From the NCBI GenBank assembly GCA_043101615.1, contig JBICID010000043.1, positions 5,015 to 69,014 on the forward strand: a stretch of DNA of 64,000 bases. Reading direction: 5' to 3'. How positions within the stretch are numbered: the first letter of the stretch is position 1; every line of letters begins with the position of its first letter. The translations under genes were made by a program, and so were the position numbers. This stretch comes from JBLHKT01 sp043101615. Its GTDB lineage: Bacteria > Planctomycetota > Phycisphaerae > Phycisphaerales > UBA1924. Below, piece after piece: positions 24,598 through 32,271 of the stretch. The notes under the pieces were generated by a model. That model was not told the DNA's origin, made no database searches, and was given only the letters and a program-made list of their open reading frames with translations.

Positions 24598-27516
24598 ATG
24601 AGCCGACGCGCCACAGCCCGACGCACCCGACCCGCCAAGACGCGAGCCCTCTCGCGCCGTGGCGTCGCCTCGGTCCTGGCGATGATGTTCCTGATCATCT
24701 TCGGCTCGCGGGTGGCCGCCATGGCCATCGCGAGCCAGGGCAACGTCCGCACCGCCGCGACCCACCTGCACGTGATGCGGGCCATGAGCGCCGCGGACAC
24801 CGGCATGGCGATCGCGCTCGAGCGGCTCGACGAGGAGGCCTCCCGCTTCATCATCGCCCGGGGCGAGATCACCCCCGCGGTGGTCCGAGCCCTGTGGGAG
24901 GGCGACGGCGGCACCATGGGCACCCACCAGGTCCTGCCCCCGATCACCAACTACTCCGAGCCGGGCCTGCCCTCCGGGCTGGCCGAGGCGCTGGTGAACC
25001 GCCACAGCGCGGACAACAACATCATCAACGAGCCCGGCTTCATCCTGACGGCCACCACCGGCTCGAGGCCCACGGGCCTGTCCGCCGCGGTCTACGCCGG
25101 CGACAACTGGGTGTACACGCCCGCGGTCGCGCTGGCGGCACAGACCGCAGACCAGGCCACGCCGCCACCGGCCTACCAGGTCCGCTACGCCCCGCTCGCG
25201 GACTACTCGGGCATCCGGATCATCGTCGACGGGCTCGTGTTCGACTACTCGCGCGGCGGGCGGCTGATCACCCGCACGATCATGCGTGACGTCCGGCTGA
25301 TCAAGATCATCGAGCACGCCATCGTCTCCAACCACCGCGTCATGATCGGCAAGAACGTGAACGTCGAGGGCTCCATCGCCACGACCTTCACGGACGTGTC
25401 GTTCGACAACGGCGACCCGATCCTCGTGCAGTCCGACTTCTACGGGCTCGACCCCGTGCTGGACGCCAAGCTGGACGCGCTCAACGCCGCGCTGGACCTG
25501 GCCGATCTCGACGACGACAACCGCCTGCGCGTCGGTCACCCCGTGGAGGGGGCCAACATCCCCGTGGACGCCGACTTCGACGGAGACGGCAGCGCCGACG
25601 GCGCCTACGCGGACGTGACCCGCGACGGCTTCGTGGACGAGTTCGACGTCTTCATCGGGCACTTCGACGCCAACGGGGACGGACGCATCACCCTCTACCC
25701 GCCCTTCGTCGCCGGCACCGCCGCCGCCGGCATGGCGCCCGAGCTGGTCGACTCCGGCGGGAACCCGCTCGACCCCGACCTCGCACTCATGCTCGACTCG
25801 GCGTACGCCGACCGCAACGGGAACGGTATCTACGGCTACGACGACCTCAACGACGACGGCATCTACAACGCCGACACCGAGACCCTGTACGACTTCGACT
25901 CCAACACCGGCGTCTACGCCGACGCCGCGTTGGGCTACCGCGACGGCTTCATCGACGCGTTCGACCGCTACGCCAAGGTCGGCGGATCGCTGGTCTTCCG
26001 CGTGGACGCGAGCTCGTGGGTCTCCGACCAGGGCGACTACCGGCCCAAGCTCAACGGCCCGATCGTCGCCGGCGACGAGCCCCCGCTGATCTTCCAGGCC
26101 GACAACCGCGACATCCCGCCGATCGACGACGACACCTTCAACGGCACCGAGAACGCGATCACGCTCGCCGCGGACGGCTCGGCCTTCTGGGACCAGGTCG
26201 CCTCGCAGCTCGGCGTGGCGGTGGCCGACCTGGACGTGTGGACCACCGCGATGAACCCCGGCGGGGCCAACGACCCGTGGTACAACGCCGTGTGGGACGA
26301 CACCGACCTGGACGGGCGCCCCGACAACTACACCACGGCGTACTGGGAGGCCTCCCCCTTCAACGCCCCGGCGTACACGGACATGTACTACCGGCCTGTG
26401 TTCCGCAACATGACCTTCCGGAACGTGCAGATCCCCGAGGGCGTCAACGGTCTGTTCGAGAACTGCACGTTCGTCGGGGCGACCTTCATCCGCACGTACA
26501 CCGGGAACACGCACCCGCACTGGAACGAGTACGGCGCGATGGACCTCGACACCGACGGCTACCCCAACCAGCGCTACCCGCGCTTCATCTTCGGCGACGA
26601 CGCCGTCTCCGAGCCCGAGTGGGACGCCCCCCGCGCCCTGCCCGCAGCCAACAAGCCCCCGGCCCAGTACGTGATGATGACCGACCTGTCCACCACCCCG
26701 CTCGACAAGGGCGACGTGAAGGTCTCCGAGGAGCTCGCGCTCATCGGCCTGACCTACGACGAGCTGCCCGAGCCGCTGCTCATCGGCGGCGAGCGCATCA
26801 TCGACACCAAGCCGCTGTCCAACAACATCCGCTTCCACGACTGCCTGTTCGTCGGCTCCGTGGTCTCCGACCAGCCCGACGTGTACGCGCAGGTCCGCAA
26901 CAAGCTCCAGTTCACCGGCGCCACCCGCTTCTCGCAGGAGCACCCGGAGTTCCCCTCCGACGCCTCGCTCAACCCCGACCCCGGGGACGTCGCCGAGCTC
27001 GCCAAGAGCTCCATGATGCTCCCCAACTACTCGGTGGACCTCGGCTCATTCAACTCGCCCGCCACCCAGCGCGTCGAGCTGAACGGCGCGATCGTGGCCG
27101 GCGTGCTCGACGCACGAGGCAACACCGAGATCAACGGCACCCTGCTGCTCACCTTCGACCCACAGTTCGGCGTCGCCCCCCTCATCGACCCCTTCGGCGT
27201 GCCCATCGGCAACCCCGCCGGCTTCAACGCCTCCATCGGCTACTTCGGCGTCAACGACGGCGACCGCGAGTCGGTCGACCCCAACGACCTGCCGCTCAAC
27301 GGCGGCGTCCGCATCGTCGGCTACGACACCAACGGCGACGGCCTGGCCGACGTCCCGTACACCGAGCCGCAGCCCGCTGGCTCCACGCCCGTGCCGTTCA
27401 ACGGGTACGGGCGCATCCAGATCCGCCACGACCCCAACATGATCCTGCCCGACGGGCTCATGCTGCCCATGTCCGCCAGCCCGATCACGGGCACGTACCA
27501 GGAGGGCGCCCTGTGA
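24598..27516 (+). CDS. Large PilX-like protein with calcium-binding loops
   Basis: 972 residues. The N-terminus is a basic leader plus one membrane helix ('GVASVLAMMFLIIFGSRVAA', 21-40), and the following 'AATHLHVMRAMSAADTGMAIALE' resembles PilX/PilX-N proteins. It lacks a canonical GFxxxE site. The middle carries several EF-hand or dockerin-like loops: 'DFDGDGSADG', 'DANGDGRITLY', 'DRNGNGIYGYDDLNDDG' and 'DTNGDGLADV'. The C-terminal third is beta-rich ('LFENCTFVGATF', 'NGAIVAGVLDARGNTEINGT'), like a right-handed beta-helix or polymer-forming fold. It shares a 4-base overlap with the next prepilin gene. Unusually large for a minor pilin partner; probably an extracellular or cell-wall part of the machine. 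Confidence 0.85.
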   Translation: MSRRATARRTRPAKTRALSRRGVASVLAMMFLIIFGSRVAAMAIASQGNVRTAATHLHVMRAMSAADTGMAIALERLDEEASRFIIARGEITPAVVRALWEGDGGTMGTHQVLPPITNYSEPGLPSGLAEALVNRHSADNNIINEPGFILTATTGSRPTGLSAAVYAGDNWVYTPAVALAAQTADQATPPPAYQVRYAPLADYSGIRIIVDGLVFDYSRGGRLITRTIMRDVRLIKIIEHAIVSNHRVMIGKNVNVEGSIATTFTDVSFDNGDPILVQSDFYGLDPVLDAKLDALNAALDLADLDDDNRLRVGHPVEGANIPVDADFDGDGSADGAYADVTRDGFVDEFDVFIGHFDANGDGRITLYPPFVAGTAAAGMAPELVDSGGNPLDPDLALMLDSAYADRNGNGIYGYDDLNDDGIYNADTETLYDFDSNTGVYADAALGYRDGFIDAFDRYAKVGGSLVFRVDASSWVSDQGDYRPKLNGPIVAGDEPPLIFQADNRDIPPIDDDTFNGTENAITLAADGSAFWDQVASQLGVAVADLDVWTTAMNPGGANDPWYNAVWDDTDLDGRPDNYTTAYWEASPFNAPAYTDMYYRPVFRNMTFRNVQIPEGVNGLFENCTFVGATFIRTYTGNTHPHWNEYGAMDLDTDGYPNQRYPRFIFGDDAVSEPEWDAPRALPAANKPPAQYVMMTDLSTTPLDKGDVKVSEELALIGLTYDELPEPLLIGGERIIDTKPLSNNIRFHDCLFVGSVVSDQPDVYAQVRNKLQFTGATRFSQEHPEFPSDASLNPDPGDVAELAKSSMMLPNYSVDLGSFNSPATQRVELNGAIVAGVLDARGNTEINGTLLLTFDPQFGVAPLIDPFGVPIGNPAGFNASIGYFGVNDGDRESVDPNDLPLNGGVRIVGYDTNGDGLADVPYTEPQPAGSTPVPFNGYGRIQIRHDPNMILPDGLMLPMSASPITGTYQEGAL

Positions 27517-28121
27517 CCCGCACCCCACGCCGGCGCACACGCGCCTTCAGCATGGTCGAGCTGCTCATCGCGCTCACCATCACCGCCACCCTCTTCGCCG
27601 CCACGCTCGGCGCGCTGGACACCTCGTTCAAGAGCTACAAGCTCACCACCGACTCCGCGTCCACGCAGGTCGTGGCCCGCATCGTCATGCAGCGCCTCAC
27701 CGCCATGATCCGCACCGGCGAGGAGTTCGGGCCCTACCCGATCAACCCGATCGCCGAGCCCGTGATCACCACCAACTCCATCGAGTTCGTCTCCTCGCGC
27801 GACCCCGCGACCAACTCCTGGGAGGTCACCACGATCTCGCGCATCGCCGGCGACGCAGACACCGGACCCTGGGTCCTGGTCTACCAGATCGCGACCTTCA
27901 CCAACGGCGCCTTCGTCGAGGAGACCGACCCGATCCCGCTCCTCGACGGCCTCACCGAGCTCCAGTTCTCGCTCGAGTACGAGGTCGGCCCGCGACTGCG
28001 CCGAGCCACCATCGACATGGTGATACGGCCCGACGACAACGACGACAACACCGTCTCGGTCCGCATGGACGCCCCGCACATCCGCATGGTCGCCAGCGCC
28101 ACCCCACGCATGTACGACTGA
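27513..28121 (+). CDS. Type IV prepilin-like protein (PilW/GspJ-like)
   Basis: 202 residues from a GTG whose codon overlaps the previous stop (GTGA). The prepilin motif is 'RAFSMVELLIALTITATL': the residue before the cleavage site is Ala instead of Gly, with Phe+1 and Glu+5 kept. A long amphipathic helix follows and then a beta-rich domain ending 'RMVASATPRMYD'. Place and size suggest a PilW/GspJ minor pilin. It is last in the pilT operon. A copy of a dispersed repeat with terminator character follows. Confidence 0.87.
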   Translation: MTRTPRRRTRAFSMVELLIALTITATLFAATLGALDTSFKSYKLTTDSASTQVVARIVMQRLTAMIRTGEEFGPYPINPIAEPVITTNSIEFVSSRDPATNSWEVTTISRIAGDADTGPWVLVYQIATFTNGAFVEETDPIPLLDGLTELQFSLEYEVGPRLRRATIDMVIRPDDNDDNTVSVRMDAPHIRMVASATPRMYD

Positions 28122-28140
28122 CACGCGCCCACACCAACAC

Positions 28141-28177
28141 GAACGATCAACAAGCCCCGAGCGCGAGCGAGGGGTTT
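28141..28177. terminator. Dispersed repeat copy, likely bidirectional terminator
   Basis: Between convergent genes. AAGCCCC (28152-28158) pairs with GGGGTTT (28171-28177, one G-T) around a 12-nt loop, with A-rich sequence on one side and T-rich on the other. Bases 28141-28174 match a purL-internal segment at 31 of 34 positions. Confidence 0.6.
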
Positions 28178-28204
28178 CTGTATGCGCCGAGACAAACCGG
28201 TGCC

Positions 28205-29161
28205 TCACCCTCGCACCCGCTCCAGCTCCGCCGGGATCAGCCCCGCCAGCTCCGTCGCCAGCAGACCCGCGCTGGCACGGTGCTCGCGCGCCCACGCCTC
28301 CCCCGCCCGCGCGTGCGCCTCGACCCCGATCCGCGCGCAGTCGTACACCGACACCGACCCCGCGGGCATTCGTCCGCCGACCACCAGCGACGGCGCGAAC
28401 TGCGCCAGCAGACCCCCGAGCACGCCCGCCAGCACGTCCCCCGTCCCGCCCGTGGCCAGGCACGGGTGCCCGCGACGGCACACCCACGCCCGGGCCCCGT
28501 CGCTCACCACCGTCCCGGCCCCCTTCAGCACCACCACGCACCCCAGCGTGCGCGCCATCGCGACGCACAGCCCCGGGCGCTCGTCGTCGCTCGTCGGATC
28601 CCCGGAGAGTCGCAGCCCCTCCGCCAGCCTGCGGAACTCGCCCGGGTGCGGGGTCAGCACCGTCGGGGAGGCCAGGTCCCCGCCCCGCAGCCCCATCGAC
28701 GCCGCGGCGTTCAGGCCGTCCGCGTCCAGAACCACCGGCGTGCTCCCGCCACCCGCGCCCCGGAGCACCCGGTACACCACCTGCTCCACGCTGGCGCCGC
28801 TCCCAAGCCCCGGGCCCAGCACCACCGCCTGCGCGTCTTCCAGCACCCCGTCGAGCACGCCCGCGGCCTCGTGCGAGCGCAGGTCGCCCCGCACGTCGAC
28901 CGGCAGCGCCACCGCGGTCGCGCTCGGGCAGACCTCCAGCACGTGCCCGGCGATCGGCTCGGGCACCGCGAGGCGCACCAGCCCGGCGCCGGCCCGCAGC
29001 GCCGCGATCCCAGCCAGCGCCGGCGCCCCGACCATGCGCGTGTCGCCCTCACCGCCCGCGTGCCCGCCGATGACGACCACGGTGCCGTGCGTGCCCTTGT
29101 GCGACGAGGCGGCGCGTGCCGGGAGCGTTGGCGGGTCGGACTGATCCAGTTCGGGGTCCAT
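28205..29161 (-). CDS. nnrD: ADP-dependent NAD(P)HX dehydratase
   Basis: 318 residues, ribokinase-like YjeF_C domain that repairs hydrated NAD(P)H using ADP or ATP. Motifs: 'VVVIGGHAGG', 'GAGLVRLAVPEP', 'VLGPGLG', 'VLDADGLNA', 'LTPHPGEFRRLAEGL', 'VVVLKGAGTVV' and the anion hole 'ATGGTGDVLAG'. The epimerase is a separate gene (39590-40462) rather than fused as in E. coli. The first 25 residues are variable. TAGACT sits exactly 6 nt before the ATG. Divergent from tatD across 38 bases. Confidence 0.95.
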   Translation of the reverse strand: MDPELDQSDPPTLPARAASSHKGTHGTVVVIGGHAGGEGDTRMVGAPALAGIAALRAGAGLVRLAVPEPIAGHVLEVCPSATAVALPVDVRGDLRSHEAAGVLDGVLEDAQAVVLGPGLGSGASVEQVVYRVLRGAGGGSTPVVLDADGLNAAASMGLRGGDLASPTVLTPHPGEFRRLAEGLRLSGDPTSDDERPGLCVAMARTLGCVVVLKGAGTVVSDGARAWVCRRGHPCLATGGTGDVLAGVLGGLLAQFAPSLVVGGRMPAGSVSVYDCARIGVEAHARAGEAWAREHRASAGLLATELAGLIPAELERVRG

Positions 29162-29167
29162 CCGCCG

Positions 29168-29173
29168 AGTCTA
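29168..29173 (-). promoter_or_regulatory. -10 TAGACT, 6 nt before nnrD
   Basis: TAGACT on the minus strand ends 6 nt before the ATG. The 38-base divergent gap leaves no room for normal 5' leaders. Confidence 0.55.
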
Positions 29174-29187
29174 CCCCGGCCCGCGGG

Positions 29188-29193
29188 TACCAT
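29188..29193 (+). promoter_or_regulatory. -10-like TACCAT, 6 nt before tatD
   Basis: TACCAT ends 6 nt before the GTG start of tatD; no Shine-Dalgarno is present. Confidence 0.5.
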
Positions 29194-29199
29194 GCGGGC

Positions 29200-29997
29200 G
29201 TGATCGACACGCACTGCCACCTCACCTTCCCGGACTACGCCGGGCGCGTCGACGAGGTCCTGCACGAAGCGCGCGCCGCGGGCGTGCTCGGCTGCATCAC
29301 GATCTCGACCTCCTCGGAGGACTGCGAGGACGCGCTGCGGGTCGCGCAGCGGCACGAGCACGTCTGGTGCACCTCCGGCGTCCACCCGCTCTACGCCGAC
29401 CGACCGCTCGACTGGGGCCGGATCAGGGCGGTGGGGGAGGCCCCCGAGTGCGTCGCCTGGGGCGAGCTGGGCCTGGACAACCACTACCAGGAGCCCGCCG
29501 GCGACCTCCAGCGGGCCGTGCTCGCCGATCAGCTCGCACGCCTGGAGACCTGGAAGGCCGACGGGCTGGACCACCCGATCGTGATCCACTGCCGCGAGGC
29601 CTTCGACGACCTGATCCCGATCCTGCGCGAGTCGGCCTTCGAGTCGCACCGATTCGTCTTCCACTGCTTCACCGGCACCCCCGACGACGCGCGCAAGGTC
29701 CTCGACTTCGGCGCCATGATCTCCTTCACCGGCGTCGTCACATACAGGAACGCCCGCGGGGTCGCCGACGCCGCGAGGCTCGTCCCGCTCGACCGCGTCA
29801 TGTGCGAGACCGACGCCCCCTTCCTCGCCCCCGAGCCCCACCGGGGCAAGCGTCCCTGCGTGCCGGCCTGGTCGCGCCACACCGCCGAGTTCCTCGCCGA
29901 CCTGCACGCCCTGCCCTTCGAGGACTTCGAGCGCCACCTCGACGACAACACCGAGCGGTTCTTCGGCATCTCCGTCCCGAGGCGGGCCGACGCATGA
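29200..29997 (+). CDS. tatD: TatD family metal-dependent DNase
   Basis: 265 residues, TIM-barrel hydrolase. Metal ligands: 'IDTHCHLTF' (HxH), Glu in 'AWGELGLDNHY', His in 'IVIHCREAF' and 'VFHCFTG', and Asp in 'CETDAPFLAPEPHRGKR', the family signature. TatD proteins are 3'-5' exonucleases or deoxyribonucleases linked to DNA repair and cell death. The GTG at 29200 begins two codons before the conserved DTH. The stop overlaps the lgt start (ATGA). Confidence 0.95.
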   Translation: MIDTHCHLTFPDYAGRVDEVLHEARAAGVLGCITISTSSEDCEDALRVAQRHEHVWCTSGVHPLYADRPLDWGRIRAVGEAPECVAWGELGLDNHYQEPAGDLQRAVLADQLARLETWKADGLDHPIVIHCREAFDDLIPILRESAFESHRFVFHCFTGTPDDARKVLDFGAMISFTGVVTYRNARGVADAARLVPLDRVMCETDAPFLAPEPHRGKRPCVPAWSRHTAEFLADLHALPFEDFERHLDDNTERFFGISVPRRADA

Positions 29998-31166
29998 TCC
30001 TCGCGCTCCTCGACACGCCCCGGGCGGGCACGCCCGCGACCGCGCCGGGGGGGTGGCTGCACGACCTGAACCCCTTCATCGTCCGGTTCACCGACACCTT
30101 CGGCCTGCGCTGGTACGGCTTTTCCTACCTCTGCGGCTTCGTCGCCGGGTACCTGCTGCTCCGCTGGCTGGGACGGCGTGGCGCCATCTCCATCCCGCCC
30201 CAGCGGGCCGCGGACGCCGTCCTCACCCTCATCGTCGGCGTGATGGTGGGCGGCCGGCTCGGGTACGTGCTGCTGTACCAGCCCGCGCTGCTCTGGCAGT
30301 TCTCCGCCGACCTCCCGTTCTGGGGCGTCCTGCGCCTTACCCAGGGCGGGATGGCCTCGCACGGGGGCATGATCGGCGTCACCCTCGCCGCCTGGTGGAT
30401 CAGCCGCGGCTTCAAGACCGAGGACGGTGGGCGCATCGGGCGGGCCCCCGCCCTGCACGTCTTCGACACCATGGCCCTCATCGCACCCCCGGGCCTGTTC
30501 TTCGGACGCCTCGCCAACTTCATCAACGGCGAGCTGCTCGGACGCGTCGTCGCCCGCCCGGGCGAGCCCGCCCCGTGGTGGGGCGTGCGTTTCCCGCAGG
30601 AGATCGTCGAGCGCGACCCGGGCGAGCTCGTGCAGACCCCAGCGCAGCTGGCCGCCATCGACACCCTCGCCTTCGAGCAGCTCCTCCCCAACGAGATGGC
30701 CCTCCCGCCGGCGCGGGCGTTCGAGATCGGCTACGAACGCCTGCTCGAGAAGATCCAGCAGGGCAACGAGGAGCTCGCCGCACGCCTCGAGCCGCTCATC
30801 GCCGCTCGGGCGCCCTCCCAGCTCCTGCAGGCACTCGCCGAGGGCGTCGTCGTCATGCTCGTCGTCTGGATCGTCGCCCGCAGGCCACGCACGCCCGGCG
30901 TGCTCACCGGCGTCTTCCTCATCACCTACGGCCTCGGACGCATCGCCACCGAGTTCGTCCGCCTCGCGGACTCCGGCTTCGCAGGGACCAGCCTGCTCAC
31001 CTCCGCCCGCCCGCTGGGCCTCTCACGAGGCCAGTGGCTGAGCACGCTGATGGTCCTCATCGGCGTCGCGCTGATCGTGCGCGTCACGAGACGGGCGGCC
31101 CCGAAGATGGGCGGCTGGGCCACGCCGGCGCCCGGGCCCGCTCAGCCGGCCGACTCGCCGTCCTGA
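29994..31166 (+). CDS. lgt: Prolipoprotein diacylglyceryl transferase
   Basis: 390 residues, longer than the usual 260-300. Lgt transfers diacylglycerol to the lipobox Cys of prolipoproteins in the inner membrane. Conserved 'LRWYGFSYLCGF', 'GGRLGYVLLY', 'GGMASHGGMIG', and 'GRLANFINGELLGR' are present; the 'HPSQL' motif reads 'APSQLLQALAEG'. Extra length comes from an insert of about 70 residues around 215-280 (helical, between membrane segments). Seven hydrophobic segments are visible. It serves the several lipoproteins in this window. It overlaps tatD by 4 bases and the convergent DUF368 gene by 25 bases. Confidence 0.95.
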   Translation: MILALLDTPRAGTPATAPGGWLHDLNPFIVRFTDTFGLRWYGFSYLCGFVAGYLLLRWLGRRGAISIPPQRAADAVLTLIVGVMVGGRLGYVLLYQPALLWQFSADLPFWGVLRLTQGGMASHGGMIGVTLAAWWISRGFKTEDGGRIGRAPALHVFDTMALIAPPGLFFGRLANFINGELLGRVVARPGEPAPWWGVRFPQEIVERDPGELVQTPAQLAAIDTLAFEQLLPNEMALPPARAFEIGYERLLEKIQQGNEELAARLEPLIAARAPSQLLQALAEGVVVMLVVWIVARRPRTPGVLTGVFLITYGLGRIATEFVRLADSGFAGTSLLTSARPLGLSRGQWLSTLMVLIGVALIVRVTRRAAPKMGGWATPAPGPAQPADSPS

Positions 31167-32230
31167 CCGGGCCCGGCGCCATCGTCGCCCTCGCCCCGGT
31201 CCAATCTCGAGAGCAGCAGCGTCGCCCCGAACCCGAGCACGATCAGCCCCAGCGAGCCGCCGACCTGCGCCCCGCCCGGCCTGAACCGCTCGATCCGCCA
31301 GTCCTTCGCGTGCTCCGCGGAGGCGAACGTGCCCACGTTCTCCTCGGTCACCACCACGCCGTCGAACGTGTCGCCCACACGAGGCGGCACCCCCTCCACG
31401 AACGGGTAGATCCCCGCGGGCGCCGCCAGCAGCAGCCCCAGCAGCACGCCGTACGTCGGCTTCTCGAACCGGTGGATCAGCACCCGCAGCAGGTTGCTCA
31501 CCACCACGATCCCGATCACCACGCCCACGCCGACCGGCACCAGCACGCGCAGCTGCGCGACCGTGCCTCCGACGTCGGCGTCGCCCGCGGCGTTCACGCC
31601 GTCCTTGATCGCACCCACGATCCGCTCGTACTGCCCGAGCAGCAGCAGCAGGTACGCCCCGCTCACGCCCGGCAGGATCATCGCGCTGGCGCCCGCGGCT
31701 CCCGCCACCAGCAGCAGCACCGCGCCGCCGGAGCCCCCGCCGCCGCCCGCGTTGCCGCCCTGCACCCACACCAGCCCGAGCATCCCCGCGATCCCCGCGA
31801 CAGTGCCCGCCACCGCCCCGGCGCTCCAAGGCCTGATCAGCCGCACCAGCAGCGGCGCACCGCCCCACGTCAGACCGATGAACACTGAGTACATCGCCCA
31901 CCGGGCCTCGGCCAGCCCGTAGCTGATCGCGGAGGCGAACGCCCCGATCGCGACCCCCGCCGCGACCACCATCACACCCAGCGTCAGCACCGTGGTTCTC
32001 CCGAACCGCAGGCGTGTCACCTCGGACACGGCGTCGATCACCCGTCCGTAGATCCCCACCGCCACCAGCATCGTCCCCCCGCTCAGGCCCGGCACGAGGT
32101 TGGCCAGACCCATCAGGGCCCCCCCGAGCGCCACGCGCAACGCCTCAGCGGCCCCAAAGCCACGCCCCACGACCTCCGTTTGCCCTTCGTGATCGCCCAC
32201 TCGAAGCCGCTCCTTCTGCACCCGTACCAT
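31142..32230 (-). CDS. DUF368 membrane protein, likely undecaprenyl-phosphate translocase (PopT type)
   Basis: 362 residues, about eight to nine hydrophobic segments. The two DUF368 repeats have 'GLANLVPGLSGGTMLVAVGIY' at the N-terminal side, in two halves, and 'SAMILPGVSGAYLLLLLGQY' in the middle. DUF368 proteins have been linked to flipping of C55-phosphate carrier lipid. A Gly-rich loop ('GGNAGGGGGSGG') separates the halves. Met at 32230 is chosen; an upstream in-frame ATG at 32281 would overlap the divergent gene. The 3' end overlaps lgt, which is convergent. Neighbouring genes also deal with envelope lipids. Confidence 0.87.
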   Translation of the reverse strand: MVRVQKERLRVGDHEGQTEVVGRGFGAAEALRVALGGALMGLANLVPGLSGGTMLVAVGIYGRVIDAVSEVTRLRFGRTTVLTLGVMVVAAGVAIGAFASAISYGLAEARWAMYSVFIGLTWGGAPLLVRLIRPWSAGAVAGTVAGIAGMLGLVWVQGGNAGGGGGSGGAVLLLVAGAAGASAMILPGVSGAYLLLLLGQYERIVGAIKDGVNAAGDADVGGTVAQLRVLVPVGVGVVIGIVVVSNLLRVLIHRFEKPTYGVLLGLLLAAPAGIYPFVEGVPPRVGDTFDGVVVTEENVGTFASAEHAKDWRIERFRPGGAQVGGSLGLIVLGFGATLLLSRLDRGEGDDGAGPGQDGESAG

Positions 32231-32271
32231 TCCGGGAGCCGAAGCGTAGATCGGCACGAACGGAAAACCGC

